DNA of 64,000 nucleotides from Actinomycetes bacterium (GCA_021803325.1 JAJZLP010000353.1:1-64000); one strand, 5' to 3'. Positions 16,114 to 25,940 are shown, counted from the first letter of the stretch. Numbers and translations: made by a program. The notes: generated by a model not told the origin, from the sequence alone.

Positions 16114-18158
16114 CGCGTTCCTATCTTTGGTGCCTGCTCGGTCTTGCGTGGCCGCACGGTGTTCCGGGGACCTGTATCGGGGCTGGCCGCCGCACGCGTA
16201 TGGTCCGCGGCCGGCGCAGGGTGCGCCGCCGACGCGGCGGCGACGCGCCGGGGGGCCATGGTGGCACCGGCCTGGTCGGTCGGGACGGGCTTGCCGATAA
16301 GACCGTAGACCGCGGCCCCGTCGACGGTCTCCTCATCCAACAGGAGGTCGACCAGCCGGCGAAGGACGTCGACGTGAGTGCTAAGTAGCTCGCTGGCGCG
16401 CTCCTCCGCTTTGCGCAGCAACGTGGACACCTCGGCGTCGATGGCCGCCTGGGTTGCCTCGGCGAAGGGTCGGCTGGAGAATCTCGCGCCGTCGCCGCCC
16501 AAGAAGACCGAGCCCCCCACGGGATAGCCGACCGGCCCGATGGCCTTCGATAGCCCGAACTCGCGCACCATCTTCGTCGCCAACTCGGTCGCCTGGGCGA
16601 GGTCGTTGGCCGCCCCGGTCGAGCCCTGGTGGAGCTCGACCAGCTCGGCGGCGCGTCCCCCGAGGCGGACAGCCAGGGCATCGGCGAGATAGTCCTCACC
16701 GTAGAGGTGGCGCTCGACGAGCGGGAGTTGCTCGGTCACCCCAAGGGTCTGGCCGGCAGGGAGGATCGTCACCTTGGCCACGGGGTCGGCGTGCTCGGAG
16801 AGGGCGGCAACGAGGGCGTGGCCGGCTTCGTGGACGGCGACGGCGTGCTTCTCCTCGGGGAGCAGCACGTTCGAGCCCTCACGGCGCCCGAGGAGGATCC
16901 GGTCGCGTGCCTGATCGAAGTCCGAGCCCGTGAGTACCTCCCGGTTAGCCCGCACGGCGACGATGGCGGCTTCGTTGGCCAGGTTGGCCAAGTCCGCCCC
17001 GGAGAACCCCGGGGTGCCCCGGGCCACGATGCTCAGGTCGACGTCGGGGCCGAGGCGCTTCCCGTGGCAGTGCACGTCCAAGATGGCCGCTCGCTCGGCG
17101 AGAGTCGGGAGCGGGATCGTCACCTGGCGGTCAAAGCGCCCGGGGCGGAGCAGGGCCGGGTCGAGGACCTCGGGGCGGTTGGTGGCGGCGAGCACCACGA
17201 TGCCGGCGGCCGGGTCGAAGCCGTCCATCTCTGAGAGCATCTGGTTGAGGGTCTGCTCGCGCTCGTCGTTCGCGACCATGGCGCCCGAGCCCGACCGGCG
17301 CTGGCCGATGGCGTCGACCTCGTCCACGAAGACGATCGCCGGGGCCCGCTTTCTGGCCTCGGCGAACAGGTCGCGGACCCGGGCGGCACCGACACCCACG
17401 AACATCTCGACGAAGCTCGATCCGGCCACCGAGAAGAACGGAACCTCGGCTTCCCCGGCGACCGCTCGGGCGAGCAGCGTCTTGCCCGTGCCCGGAGGGC
17501 CGACCATGAGCACCCCACGTGGGGCGATGGCCCCGGCCCGGCGGTAGCGCTCGGGCTGGCGCAAGAAGTCGACCACCTCGGCGATCTCGGCCTTCGCCCC
17601 CTCGTAGCCGGCGACGTCGGCGAAGGTGGTCTCGGGCCGTTCGGCGTCGAAGACCTTGGCCTTGGACTTGCCCACCCCCATGGCCCCTTGCATCTGGCCC
17701 ATCGCACCCTTGGACATGCGGAAGAAGAGCCAGCCGAGAACGAGAAATGGGAGGAGCAGGATCAGCCAGGACAGCACCTCGGAGCCGAACGACGCTCCGG
17801 GTGTCGTTGCCTTGATGGACACGTTGTCCTTCTCCAACCGATCGAGCAGCGACGCACCGGCCTGGGATGGGATCACCGTCGTGTAGTCGTGACCGTTCGA
17901 CAGGGTCCCCGATGCCTGGCCGTTGGTCTGGAGGGTGACCGACTTGATCTTGTGGCCACCAACGTCGCCGAGAAATTGGGAATAGGTGAGGTTGTGGGAG
18001 GGGACGCTTTTGGCATGAAGGGCTGGTAGCACCACCCACATCAAAAGCGTCAGGGCGATGGCCGCCGGCCACGGCCAGTGACGCCAGCGCGGCGGCGGCG
18101 GCGGGGCGGTGGGGGTCGGCCGGTCGCCCGGCGGAGGAGGGACTACCTGCTTGGTCAT
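16110..18158 (-). CDS. ftsH: ATP-dependent zinc metalloprotease FtsH
   Basis: 682 residues. Membrane helices lie at about 30-50 and 123-143 with a small extracytoplasmic domain between. The AAA module has Walker A GPPGTGKT, Walker [15 protein letters not shown] and an SRH arginine-finger region [20 protein letters not shown]. The M41 peptidase has the zinc motif HEAGH. FtsH degrades misfolded membrane and regulatory proteins. The C-terminal tail of about 60 residues is Ala/Pro/Arg-rich. The ATG overlaps the usp stop (ATGA), and the frame upstream of it is a shadow of usp. Its place inside a copper/stress operon suggests an accessory stress-induced FtsH; whether a housekeeping copy exists elsewhere cannot be seen. 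Confidence 0.95.
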   Translation of the reverse strand: MTKQVVPPPPGDRPTPTAPPPPPRWRHWPWPAAIALTLLMWVVLPALHAKSVPSHNLTYSQFLGDVGGHKIKSVTLQTNGQASGTLSNGHDYTTVIPSQAGASLLDRLEKDNVSIKATTPGASFGSEVLSWLILLLPFLVLGWLFFRMSKGAMGQMQGAMGVGKSKAKVFDAERPETTFADVAGYEGAKAEIAEVVDFLRQPERYRRAGAIAPRGVLMVGPPGTGKTLLARAVAGEAEVPFFSVAGSSFVEMFVGVGAARVRDLFAEARKRAPAIVFVDEVDAIGQRRSGSGAMVANDEREQTLNQMLSEMDGFDPAAGIVVLAATNRPEVLDPALLRPGRFDRQVTIPLPTLAERAAILDVHCHGKRLGPDVDLSIVARGTPGFSGADLANLANEAAIVAVRANREVLTGSDFDQARDRILLGRREGSNVLLPEEKHAVAVHEAGHALVAALSEHADPVAKVTILPAGQTLGVTEQLPLVERHLYGEDYLADALAVRLGGRAAELVELHQGSTGAANDLAQATELATKMVREFGLSKAIGPVGYPVGGSVFLGGDGARFSSRPFAEATQAAIDAEVSTLLRKAEERASELLSTHVDVLRRLVDLLLDEETVDGAAVYGLIGKPVPTDQAGATMAPRRVAAASAAHPAPAADHTRAAASPDTGPRNTVRPRKTEQAPKIGTR

Positions 18159-18667
18159 CGTGGCTCTTCTCTGTCTCGGTGGCTCGGCCCCTCGGTCCGT
18201 TGTTGAGCGCCACGGACGACGATGACCGGGCAGCTGGCGTGGTGGACGACCTGGGCGCTCACCGAGCCGAGGAGTAGCCCGGCGAAACCTCCATGGCCGC
18301 GCGAACCGACCACCACGACATCGGCGTCCCGGCTCGCCTCGATGAGGGCTCGGGCTGGGGGCGGCTCGCCGACCGCAAGTACACAGGGGATGCGGGGCTC
18401 CTTCCCCAACACCTCGCCGGCTAGGCCGTCGAGGACCGATCGCGCCTCCTCGCACACGGCGTCGCGCAACGGGCCCGGCACGGCGCCGTGGCCGAGGTGA
18501 CCGCCGGGCATCGACCAGGCGCAGATCACGTGCAGCTCCGCGCCGCGGCGGGCCGCCTCCTCGGCGGCGAAACGGAGCGCGGCCCGACCTCCGGGCGAGT
18601 CGTCCACACCGACGACGACCCGGCCGAAGGTCTCGGGACGCTTCGGTGTCATTGGGCTGGGTGTCAC
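18155..18667 (-). CDS. Universal stress protein (UspA family)
   Basis: 170 residues with a single Usp domain (about 15-155). It begins VVVGVDDSPGGRAALRFAAEEAARRGAELHVI and has the ATP-binding signature G-2x-G-9x-G-S/T near the end: VVGSRGHGGFAGLLLGSVSAQVVHHASCPVIVV. ATP-binding Usps act in dormancy and stress adaptation. The GTG start at 18667 overlaps the hydrolase stop (GTGA), and the stop overlaps the ftsH ATG (ATGA), so it is coupled on both sides. A downstream ATG (codon 6) is an alternative. Confidence 0.92.
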   Translation of the reverse strand: MTPSPMTPKRPETFGRVVVGVDDSPGGRAALRFAAEEAARRGAELHVICAWSMPGGHLGHGAVPGPLRDAVCEEARSVLDGLAGEVLGKEPRIPCVLAVGEPPPARALIEASRDADVVVVGSRGHGGFAGLLLGSVSAQVVHHASCPVIVVRGAQQRTEGPSHRDREEPR

Positions 18668-19545
18668 GACGCTGCCTCCGCTGGGAGCGGAAGGGAATCG
18701 AAGGTACGCACGAGCGGGGCCAGGTGCTCGGCCAGCGCTTGGGGGCGGCACACGGCGAGGTGGTGGTTGCCGGCGAGGACTACGAGCCGGGTTCGGGGTC
18801 TTGCGGCGAGAAGGGAGCGCAGGGAGAGAAGCGGGGCGCTTCGATCCCCTTCGCCGTGGACGAGTAGCAGCGGGGCATGCAGGGCGTCGAGGTCGTCGGT
18901 AACCCGGTGATCAACCACGACGTTTCGCAAGGTGCGCGAGTACGACCTCCACGTGTGCGAGAAGGTGTCGGCGACGACCGCCTCGGGCAGGTCGTGCACG
19001 ACGCGAGGGACGACGGTTCGCCACAGCGGGCGCGTCATGCAGGCGAGCGCGCAGGTGGCGTGTGCGGAGAGACGCCCCTCGGCGGTTGAGCGGGCGAAAG
19101 GACCGATCCCAGCCATTGACGAGAGCGCCTCTTCGGCGCTGGAGAACACCGGCAACCCGAGAAGCACCAGGCCCTGCAGCGGGATCTGGGTGCGCGCCGC
19201 CAGTGCCAGGGCCACGATGGCGCCGGCGGAGTGCCCGACGACGAGCGCCCCGCGCGGGACCAGCGGCTCCAGGGCTTGGACGTGGTCCTCGATTCGGTAG
19301 GCGCAGTGGCGGGGCTTGGGAGAGCGGCCGAAGCCGAGCAGGTCTGGGCCGATCACCTCGTGAGGAGGGAGCTGGCCCCAGAGCGCTTCGAAGTACCGGT
19401 GGGAGCCGCCGAGCCCGTGCGCGTAGACGGTCGGTGCGCCGACGCCTTGGCGGTGGACGCCCAACGGAGGAGTCCCCCTGTCTTGTCGCGACCGGGGGCG
19501 TGTTACCGGCTCATCGAGGTCGCTGGGTCGGTGTTCAGCCGGCAT
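18664..19545 (-). CDS. Alpha/beta hydrolase
   Basis: 293 residues. Catalytic elements are visible: oxyanion HGLGGSHRYF (about 50), nucleophile elbow VVGHSAGAIVAL (Ser near 109), acid Asp in VHGEGDRSAP and His in LAGNHHLAV. The build is that of esterase/haloperoxidase-type hydrolases, and the substrate is unknown. The start at 19545 is chosen because GGGAG lies 9 bp upstream. It overlaps the end of the FAD reductase gene by 11 bp. The context gives no hint about the substrate beyond co-expression with stress genes. Confidence 0.85.
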   Translation of the reverse strand: MPAEHRPSDLDEPVTRPRSRQDRGTPPLGVHRQGVGAPTVYAHGLGGSHRYFEALWGQLPPHEVIGPDLLGFGRSPKPRHCAYRIEDHVQALEPLVPRGALVVGHSAGAIVALALAARTQIPLQGLVLLGLPVFSSAEEALSSMAGIGPFARSTAEGRLSAHATCALACMTRPLWRTVVPRVVHDLPEAVVADTFSHTWRSYSRTLRNVVVDHRVTDDLDALHAPLLLVHGEGDRSAPLLSLRSLLAARPRTRLVVLAGNHHLAVCRPQALAEHLAPLVRTFDSLPLPAEAAS

Positions 19546-20707
19546 GAGCGGCATCTCCCAGAGCAGGAGCTTTGCGATGGGCGACCGCCGCTCCGGTCTC
19601 GCAGCACCCCGAGTGAAGCGAGGTCGTGGGGCGCTTCCCCGGCGAGACCTCGAGCGTGTCGGGGTCGGCCACAGACCAGTACGTCGCTTGGAGCCGCCGG
19701 GAGATCGGTGCCCACGCGCACCCCCGGACCACGGGGGCCACAACGGGCACCGGGAGGCGGACCGACCAGTCCTGGAAGCGCTCGAGGACCCGGTAGGCGA
19801 GCCGCGATCGAACGACCGTTGCCCGGTAGCGGGCCAGGGCCTCCTCCAGGCTCCGGTCGCCTTCAAGTACGGCTCGGGCCTCGCGTCCGGCGGCTTGGCC
19901 GAACACGAGCGCGGGGCGGATGCCCTCCCCGGTGAGGGGCAGGCACTGGCCGGCGGCGTCGCCGACCACGAAGGCGCGCTCGGCCACCGGCTCGCCGAGG
20001 CGGGCCGGGAACCAGCCGCCGTGCACCGCCCGGGCCGGGAAGTCCTCGACGTGTTCGAAGCGGGCGAGGTCCTCGCGCAGGCCCTTGGCCTTTCCGGCGT
20101 ACGACGCCGATCCCTTGCGCACGTGGTCGCCGGCGGGAAAGGCCCAGAACACCCCGTCCGGGCGCTCGGGCGGGCGGAACCAGAACTCGAGCGGACAGCC
20201 GCCTTGGTGGTGGCGGGTCTCCACCCCGGTCGAGAGATGTCCCCGGTCAGCCGGCGCTGCGCCGAGGGCACCGGCGACCACCCGGCGCCAGCCCGAGGCG
20301 TCGATCACCACCTCGGCCTTGACCCGCCGGTCGCCGAGGACCAGCGTTCCGTCGTGCTCGATCCCCTTGAACGGCGCCACCGCTACCTCGACCCCGCCGA
20401 GGCGTCCGGCCAGGATCTCGCACAGGGTCCGGAAGTCGAAGGTGCAGAAGGGGTAGGTGGTGTCGAAGGCGACCCGCCGCCCGGCGACGTTGATCACCAC
20501 AGTCGGGTGCACCTGCTCGAGGGCGTCTCCGGCGTCGAGGCGCTCGAGGACGGCGAGCAGCGTGCCGCAGGCCGAGGTCTCGCCCACCCCGACCGGCTCG
20601 CGGTCGGCGAGCAGGACGCGCCCCGCGCCGTCAAGTTGGCCGGCGGCGGCCAGGCCGGCGAAGCTGGCGCCGACCACTACCGCGTCGTAGGTCTCAGTGG
20701 TGGTCAT
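19535..20707 (-). CDS. FAD-dependent oxidoreductase, geranylgeranyl reductase-like
   Basis: 390 residues. The FAD Rossmann motif is at the N-terminus (YDAVVVGASFAGLAAAGQL), followed by the DR-containing strand and a late FAD/active-site motif FVVGDAAGQCLPLTGEGIRPAL, typical of the geranylgeranyl reductase / p-hydroxybenzoate hydroxylase superfamily. A Cys-rich spot (ETSACGTLLAVLERL) near 45 is characteristic of the geranylgeranyl reductase subgroup. It could reduce isoprenoid chains of lipids or quinones. The ATG shares one base with the preceding stop (TGATG). The last 45 residues look unstructured. Confidence 0.8.
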   Translation of the reverse strand: MTTTETYDAVVVGASFAGLAAAGQLDGAGRVLLADREPVGVGETSACGTLLAVLERLDAGDALEQVHPTVVINVAGRRVAFDTTYPFCTFDFRTLCEILAGRLGGVEVAVAPFKGIEHDGTLVLGDRRVKAEVVIDASGWRRVVAGALGAAPADRGHLSTGVETRHHQGGCPLEFWFRPPERPDGVFWAFPAGDHVRKGSASYAGKAKGLREDLARFEHVEDFPARAVHGGWFPARLGEPVAERAFVVGDAAGQCLPLTGEGIRPALVFGQAAGREARAVLEGDRSLEEALARYRATVVRSRLAYRVLERFQDWSVRLPVPVVAPVVRGCAWAPISRRLQATYWSVADPDTLEVSPGKRPTTSLHSGCCETGAAVAHRKAPALGDAAHAG

Positions 20708-20994
20708 CAGCAGCCTCCGTGGCCTCGGGACGGCGTGAGCGCCGAGCGGTCGTCATTGTGCCCATCCTCACCCTGCGCGACTCCAGATGGTCCGGCGTGT
20801 TGGTGAGCGTCACCGTCCACCTCTGCGTTGTCGTGGTGCTGGCGATCCTCTCCGGACTGGTGGGCCATGTGGCCTCCACCACAGCCGCCCATGCCCCCAC
20901 CCATATGGCCGCCGTGGCGGTGACCGAAGTGCATGAACAAGAACCCGCCGATCAGCAGGATCCAGATCCAATTCGCTGCAAGGAACGATGTCAT
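20707..20994 (-). CDS. His-rich small membrane protein, DUF2933-like, copper-locus associated
   Basis: 95 residues. A short N-terminal hydrophobic helix ([16 protein letters not shown]) is followed by a His/Gly/Met-rich stretch ([21 protein letters not shown]), then a polar tail with more His. Proteins of this look (DUF2933) are frequent next to copper ATPases and probably bind metal at the membrane. Start and stop overlap both neighbours (ATGA with the ATPase stop, TGATG with the reductase start). The polar tail from about residue 50 is not conserved and may be an extension. Confidence 0.75.
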   Translation of the reverse strand: MTSFLAANWIWILLIGGFLFMHFGHRHGGHMGGGMGGCGGGHMAHQSGEDRQHHDNAEVDGDAHQHAGPSGVAQGEDGHNDDRSALTPSRGHGGC

Positions 20995-23900
20995 GTCGTG
21001 CTCCTTTCTACGGAGACTGCTCCGCCGACGACCAACGAACCCGTGTCGAGGCCGGGGAAGGGAGCAGAGGTCGACTTCGGGATGGTCCGGACGCGGCGCA
21101 GGCGGTTGGCGTTGGTCACCACCGACAGCGACGACAGGGCCATGGCCGCTGCTGCGATGGTCGGAGAGAGGACGACGCCGAAGAACGGGTAGAGGAGCCC
21201 CGCGGCGATCGGGATGCCGATGGTGTTGTAGCCGAAGGCGAGGGCCAGGTTCTGGCGGATGTTGCGCATGGTGGCGCGCGAGAGGCGGATCGTGGTCGGG
21301 ATGCCGGCGAGCGAGCCGGACATGAGCGTCACGTCGGCCGCCTCGATGGCGACGTCGGTGCCGGTCCCGATGGCGAGCCCGACATCGGCCTTGGCCAGGG
21401 CGGGGGCGTCGTTGATGCCGTCGCCAACCATCCCGACCGACCGCCCCTCGGCCTGCAGGCGGGCGACCTCGTCCGCCTTGTCCTCGGGGCGGACCTCGGC
21501 CAGCACCGAGTCGATCCCGACCCGGCGGGCGACGGCCTCCGCGGTGCGCCGGGCGTCACCGGTCAGCATCACGACCTCGAGACCGAGGGCCCGCAGCGCC
21601 GCGACGGCGCCGACGGAGTCCTCTTTGATGGGGTCGGCAGCGGCGACAAGACCGGCCGGGCGCCCGTCGATCGCGATGAGCATGGCGGTCTTGCCCTCGG
21701 CGGCCAACGCCTCGGCCCGCTCGGGCAGGTCCGCCAGTTCCACCCCGTCGGCGGTGAGGAGCCGGGCGTTGCCAACGAGGACCTCGTGGCCATCGACACT
21801 GGCCTGCACGCCTTGTCCGGTGACCGACAAGAACGACGCGACGGGAGGCACCATGACGCCGCGTTCGCTCGCCCCGGCGACGATGGCCGAGGCGAGCGGG
21901 TGCTCCGAGTCGGTCTCCGCCGCAGCGGCGAAGGCCAAGAGCTGGGCTTCGCCCACGCCGTCGAGCGCCACCACGTCGGTGAGGGCGGGGTGCCCGGCCG
22001 TGATGGTCCCGGTCTTGTCCAACACGATGGTGTCGAGGCGCCCCGCCGTCTCGAGGGCTTCGGCCGAGCGGAACAACACACCGCTCGTCGCCCCCTTGCC
22101 CGTCCCGACCATCACCGCGAGCGGGGTGGCGAGCCCGAGTGCGCACGGGCAGGCAATGATCAGTACCGTCACCGCCGCGATCAGGGCGTAGGTGAAGGCC
22201 GGGAGCGGACCGAGGAGGTACCACAGGGCGAAGGTGCCGAGCGAGATGAAGATGACCGTCGGGACGAACACCGACGACACCTTGTCGACGAGGCGCTGGA
22301 TGGGGGCCCGCGATGCCTGGGCCCGGCGGACCATGTCGACAATCTGGGCCAGGACGCTGTCGGCCCCCACGCGGGTTGCTTCGATACGCAGCGAGCCCGT
22401 GCCGTTCACCGTGGCCCCGACTACCTCGTCGCCGGCGTCCTTCTCGATCGGGATGGGTTCGCCGCTCACCATCGACTCGTCGACCGCGGAGTGACCCTGG
22501 GTGACCCGGCCGTCGACGGGGATCTTCTCGCCGGGGCGCACCAGCACGATGTCGCCGGGCACCACCTCGTCGATGGAGAGCTCTCGCTCGATGCCGTCGC
22601 GCACGACGCGGGCGGTGCGGGCCTGGAGGCCGAGCAGGGTCCGGATGGCCTCGCCCGTGCCGGCCTTGGCCCGCACCTCGATGAGCCGGCCGAGCAGGAT
22701 CAGGGTCAAGATGAAGCCGATCTCCTCGTAGTAGACGCCACGGATGTTCGTCGGCGCGACTGACGGGGCGACCGTGATGACGAGGCTGTAGAGGAAGGCG
22801 GCCACCGTGCCGAGCGTGATGAGCGAGTTCATATCCGGGCTCCGGTGCGCCAGGCCCAGCCAGCCGCTGCGGTGGATCGGCCAGCCGGTGTAGACGAACA
22901 CCGGGGCGATGAGCGCCAGCGAGAACCAGTCGTTGGTCAAGATCGCGGGTAGCCAGGCCGGGTGGAAGAAGTCTTTCGCCATGACCCCGAAGAGCACCGG
23001 GACGGTGAGGACCGCTCCGACAACGACCCTACGTCCGAGGTCGGCCATCTCGGCGCGCCGCTCCGCCGCCTCGGTGTCCTCGCCCTCCACTGCCGCGGGG
23101 TGCGCGGTGCCGTCGCGCACCACGGGCGGGACGATGACCGGCGAGTCGACTGCCAGCGGGGCTCCCCCCTCCTCGGGGGCCGCCCCGCCGTTGGACCCGA
23201 CCGGGGTCGCCAGGGGGGAGGGCGGCGGCGGCGCGTCGCGTCGGCTCGGTACCACCTCGACGCTGCCATGCAGCATTCCCATGCCGCAGGAGAACTCGTA
23301 GGTCCCGGCACTGAGTGCGCCAAGCTCGACGTCGGTCTTCCCATGGGCAAGCAGCACCGCCTCAAGATCGAGGGAAGGGAAGACGACTCGCTCCGAACAC
23401 GCCCCGTCCTCGCGTCGGTCGAAGGCCAGCCGGAGCGGAATATTCTCTTCGGCCAGCACGCGGGCCGGGTGGTAGCCGCCGTCGATCACGATGGTCGCCA
23501 GCTGCGCCGCCCCGCCTGCGCTCGCCTCGGCGAAGGCGGCGTCCGCCGCTTCGCCTGCGGTGGTTCCGCCATCTGTCGCGTCCTCGTCCACCGACAGAGC
23601 CGCCGCCGGGCCCGTTGCGCTGGTGGCGGTGGGGTCCTCGACGACCAGGGTGCCGTGGATCATGTTCATGCCACAGGCGAACCCGTATTCACCGGCATTG
23701 GTCGGGGTGAGTTCGAGGCTGGCCTCACCGAAGGCGGGCAGGTCGGCGGAGACGCCAAAGTCGGGGAAGATTACCCTTGAGGTGCAGTCGCCGGATTCTT
23801 GGCGGTCGAAGATAAGGCGCAGCGGCACGCCGGCCCGGGCCCGGATCCGGTTCGGGCTGTAGCCACCGCGCACGGTGACCCGCAACTCTTGGACCCCTTC

Positions 23901-24005
23901 GCTGAGGGCAGCCTCGGCCGTGGGCTTCGGTCCGAAGAACCACCAGCCGAGCCCGGCGGCGATCGCAGCGTCGGCTGCGACGATGGCTATCTCACTTGGG
24001 TTCAT
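20991..24005 (-). CDS. copA: Copper-type P1B ATPase with two fused N-terminal cupredoxin domains
   Basis: 1004 residues, longer than the usual 650-850. An N-terminal helix (5-25) leads to cupredoxin 1 (about 38-120: [28 protein letters not shown]) and cupredoxin 2 (about 160-247: [28 protein letters not shown]), instead of the usual HMA domain. The ATPase core follows, with CPC in helix 6 ([13 protein letters not shown]), phosphorylation motif DKTGT, SEHPLA, MLTGD and [11 protein letters not shown] with such copper ligands indicates Cu(I) or Ag(I) export. Each CGMxMxHG would be a surface metal site on the outer side. The ATG at 24005 has GGAAG at 7 bp. In related genomes the cupredoxin is usually a separate short gene, so this looks like gene fusion plus domain duplication. 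Confidence 0.93.
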   Translation of the reverse strand: MNPSEIAIVAADAAIAAGLGWWFFGPKPTAEAALSEGVQELRVTVRGGYSPNRIRARAGVPLRLIFDRQESGDCTSRVIFPDFGVSADLPAFGEASLELTPTNAGEYGFACGMNMIHGTLVVEDPTATSATGPAAALSVDEDATDGGTTAGEAADAAFAEASAGGAAQLATIVIDGGYHPARVLAEENIPLRLAFDRREDGACSERVVFPSLDLEAVLLAHGKTDVELGALSAGTYEFSCGMGMLHGSVEVVPSRRDAPPPPSPLATPVGSNGGAAPEEGGAPLAVDSPVIVPPVVRDGTAHPAAVEGEDTEAAERRAEMADLGRRVVVGAVLTVPVLFGVMAKDFFHPAWLPAILTNDWFSLALIAPVFVYTGWPIHRSGWLGLAHRSPDMNSLITLGTVAAFLYSLVITVAPSVAPTNIRGVYYEEIGFILTLILLGRLIEVRAKAGTGEAIRTLLGLQARTARVVRDGIERELSIDEVVPGDIVLVRPGEKIPVDGRVTQGHSAVDESMVSGEPIPIEKDAGDEVVGATVNGTGSLRIEATRVGADSVLAQIVDMVRRAQASRAPIQRLVDKVSSVFVPTVIFISLGTFALWYLLGPLPAFTYALIAAVTVLIIACPCALGLATPLAVMVGTGKGATSGVLFRSAEALETAGRLDTIVLDKTGTITAGHPALTDVVALDGVGEAQLLAFAAAAETDSEHPLASAIVAGASERGVMVPPVASFLSVTGQGVQASVDGHEVLVGNARLLTADGVELADLPERAEALAAEGKTAMLIAIDGRPAGLVAAADPIKEDSVGAVAALRALGLEVVMLTGDARRTAEAVARRVGIDSVLAEVRPEDKADEVARLQAEGRSVGMVGDGINDAPALAKADVGLAIGTGTDVAIEAADVTLMSGSLAGIPTTIRLSRATMRNIRQNLALAFGYNTIGIPIAAGLLYPFFGVVLSPTIAAAAMALSSLSVVTNANRLRRVRTIPKSTSAPFPGLDTGSLVVGGAVSVERSTT

Positions 24006-24090
24006 CGTTCTTCTTCCTTCGCTCTTTCGTTGCTTTCGGGCTCTCCGTCGTTCCTGTGCAGGCGTTCCTTCTCGCACACGACCTCTCGTC

Positions 24091-24348
24091 TTAGTGGCCG
24101 GCGTGTCCGGAGCCGTGGTCCATCCCCCGCATCATCAGCGCCATCATCCCCACGCACAGAACCGCGAAGAGGATGAAGCCGACGCTCACGGTGCCGGTCG
24201 CTACCAGCGCGAGGACGATGACGACCATCGGCACGCAGCAGGCCATCATCATCCAGTGATGACCGCCGTGGCCGTCATGTCCCACCTGATGCCCCTCATG
24301 GTCCATGGCCTCATGGCCGGGGTTTCGATCGAGATCGCGCCCGGTCAT
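24091..24348 (-). CDS. His/Met-rich small membrane protein
   Basis: 85 residues. A His/Asp/Gly-rich N-terminus ([20 protein letters not shown]) is followed by [10 protein letters not shown], then two hydrophobic helices, and a Met/His-rich C-terminus ([18 protein letters not shown]). The distribution of His, Met and the CC pair implies copper or silver binding on both membrane faces. ATGA overlap with the preceding gene; GGAGG at 6 bp. It likely helps buffer metal or deliver it to the ATPase 85 bp downstream. No known family name can be given with certainty. Confidence 0.75.
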   Translation of the reverse strand: MTGRDLDRNPGHEAMDHEGHQVGHDGHGGHHWMMMACCVPMVVIVLALVATGTVSVGFILFAVLCVGMMALMMRGMDHGSGHAGH

Positions 24349-24662
24349 ATCGTCCTCCGAAGGGACGCCGGCACGTGGCCGAGCTTGGCGTAGAGGGGAC
24401 AGTGGCCGATGCCGCCGGTGACGGCCAAGTCGAGGCCGGCGGCGAGGAGGAGCACCTCGAGCACCACCGCGAGAACGGAGCCGGCGGAGGCGAGGAGCAC
24501 CGCGGCGACGACGATGGCTCCGAGGCCGAGCACGACTCGCCCGGCCCGCTCAGCCGGGGTGATATTGACGCTTGGTCGCCGCAACCGGGAGGTGCCCTGG
24601 GCCCTGCCCGGCACCGCCGGAGAGTCGCTGCGCATGTGGTTGGGGGTAGTTACGTGGCTCAT
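24345..24662 (-). CDS. YgaP-like (DUF2892) small membrane protein, first gene of the copper/stress operon
   Basis: 105 residues. After a polar N-terminal 35 residues the sequence reads NITPAERAGRVVLGLGAIVVAAVLLAS, followed by a second helix and GLDLAVTGGIGHCPLYAKLG. This is the DUF2892/YgaP-type two-helix transmembrane domain with its conserved GHCPLY ending. The Cys is probably membrane-proximal. The ATG at 24662 is preceded by AGGAGG at 7 bp. Being first in the operon, its upstream gap should carry the promoter. Confidence 0.82.
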   Translation of the reverse strand: MSHVTTPNHMRSDSPAVPGRAQGTSRLRRPSVNITPAERAGRVVLGLGAIVVAAVLLASAGSVLAVVLEVLLLAAGLDLAVTGGIGHCPLYAKLGHVPASLRRTI

Positions 24663-24834
24663 GGCCGGACCTCCTTGGTCGGTGGTCTTGTTCAACATGT
24701 CCATCGTCGAGCATTTCGACGACCGGGGCATCCGTTCGGACTGCTGAACCTGTGCTGCGGACGACTACGGACACGAGCGTCGGAAGGCCGAGCGCCGAAG
24801 GCGAGCGCTTCCCCTGACGGGCCCCCAGAAGCTC

Positions 24835-24859
24835 GGTCCTATCCCTCGGGGGTAGGGCC
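24835..24859. promoter_or_regulatory. Candidate CsoR operator dyad
   Basis: Left arm GGTCCTATCCC and right arm GGGGTAGGGCC are reverse complements in 9 of 11 positions, separated by TCG. The inner part, TATCCC-n4-GGGTAG, resembles known CsoR operators (TACCC-n4/5-GGGTA). A csoR gene lies at 30729 and the downstream operon encodes a copper ATPase, so copper-dependent derepression is a reasonable inference. Confidence 0.5.
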
Positions 24860-24868
24860 GAAGGTCCT
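24854..24868. promoter_or_regulatory. DosR-box-like sequence overlapping the dyad
   Basis: AGGGCCGAAGGTCCT, or AGGACCTTCGGCCCT on the other strand, matches 10 of 14 positions of the mycobacterial DosR core GGGACTWWAGTCCC as I remember it. A DevS/DevR-like pair is encoded at 33010-34921. The match is imperfect and single. Confidence 0.35.
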
Positions 24869-25205
24869 ATTCATGTCATGATTCGGTTCGGCGCTCTTTC
24901 AGGCCGAGATGCGACACCATCCGAGAAGCTCGGACACGTGACGATCCGCCGATGCGAAGGGCGTCCCCACGCTCTGCACGATGCGTCGAGGTGAGGTGGG
25001 TCGGTGGTCCATGCGATGACTTTCACGTCGGTATTCGCCGGCCGACACCGCGGTTTGCGCCCCGAACGAGGTCGCCTCGGGCTCGAGGCCTTCGATGTTC
25101 GCTGCCTCGCCTCCCCTCATGCTCCCGCGTCAAATTGTCCCGAGAGTCGATCTCGTTGTCCGCAAGATCGGTCGGCCGTGGGCGCGCGAGGCCTCGGGCA
25201 TTCGG

Positions 25206-25940
25206 TCATTCGGGCCCCGGGCGGTCCCTGCCCTCGGGGGTGTCGCCAGGGTCGCGCCGGACAGCGGCGACGACCCCAACCAGCTCGCGGACAACAGCCG
25301 CGGTCATCGGTGGAAGCACCCCTGACAATGCACTGTTCGGGTAGTGCCCCAGCCCATCGCCGGCAATGCGCCGCAACGCCACGTGGTTGTCGGCGCGCAG
25401 CGGGGAGAGCGTGGCTAGGCCGACCAGGCCCATCGCGGTCACTTCGTCGGGGCTTATGGGTGCGTTGAAGGACAACTGTCGGCTCCAGGCGACGACCGGG
25501 GTGACGACGAACCTCGCGTCAGGGGTGCTTCGCTCCGAGAGATGGCCGAGGATCTCGACTGAGCCGGGGTCGAGCCCGGTCTCCTCGTGAGCCTCGCGCA
25601 ACGCGGTGTCGACCGGGGTGCGATCGGACCTCTCGACAGAGCCGCCGGGGAACACGGCCGCCCCGGGTAGGTAGCCGAGCCCATCTGAGCGCTGGGTGAG
25701 GAGCAGCTCTGGCTCACCGTCGTCGACGAGGACGAGGACGACGAGAATCGCGGCTTGCCGGGCACTACCGGTGCCTGGCGGGTCCCTTTGATCGAGGCGG
25801 CGACCCAGGCGGGAGAGCCACCGTGGGCGGGTTAGATCGGCAAGTTCGCCGCGACGACCGGTGACCGTCGGGCCGTGCTGTGTCCGGCTCGACGCCGCGC
25901 GCGGTCGCTTCGGTGTGTCGGGTGAGTGGCGGCCGGTCAC
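25206..25940 (-). CDS. Nudix hydrolase, CoA-pyrophosphatase-like
   Basis: 244 residues. The Nudix region is at about 95-130: LPGAAVFPGGSVERSD then ALREAHEETGLDPG, giving the REUxEExGU core. The placement of PGG before the box and the length match NudL-type CoA pyrophosphatases, which cleave CoA or acyl-CoA to phosphopantetheine and 3',5'-ADP. The first 60 residues are basic and less conserved. The GTG start overlaps the previous stop (GTGA). Other Nudix substrates cannot be excluded. Confidence 0.82.
   Translation of the reverse strand: MTGRHSPDTPKRPRAASSRTQHGPTVTGRRGELADLTRPRWLSRLGRRLDQRDPPGTGSARQAAILVVLVLVDDGEPELLLTQRSDGLGYLPGAAVFPGGSVERSDRTPVDTALREAHEETGLDPGSVEILGHLSERSTPDARFVVTPVVAWSRQLSFNAPISPDEVTAMGLVGLATLSPLRADNHVALRRIAGDGLGHYPNSALSGVLPPMTAAVVRELVGVVAAVRRDPGDTPEGRDRPGPE

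Larger units (their letters stand above)
24663..25205. promoter_or_regulatory. Upstream control region of the copper/stress operon, no gene seen
   Basis: This stretch of 540 bp lies between the operon start and the 3' end of the Nudix gene. I see no credible reading frame. It contains the dyads described at 24835-24868 about 180 bp before the first start codon. The base composition is slightly less GC-rich than the genes. No clear -35/-10 was found. Confidence 0.5.

Noticed and set aside
18158-18455. N-terminal extension of FtsH in the same frame
   Set aside because: It is the shadow of the usp gene; the ATG at 18158 overlaps the usp stop and gives the normal FtsH N-terminus.
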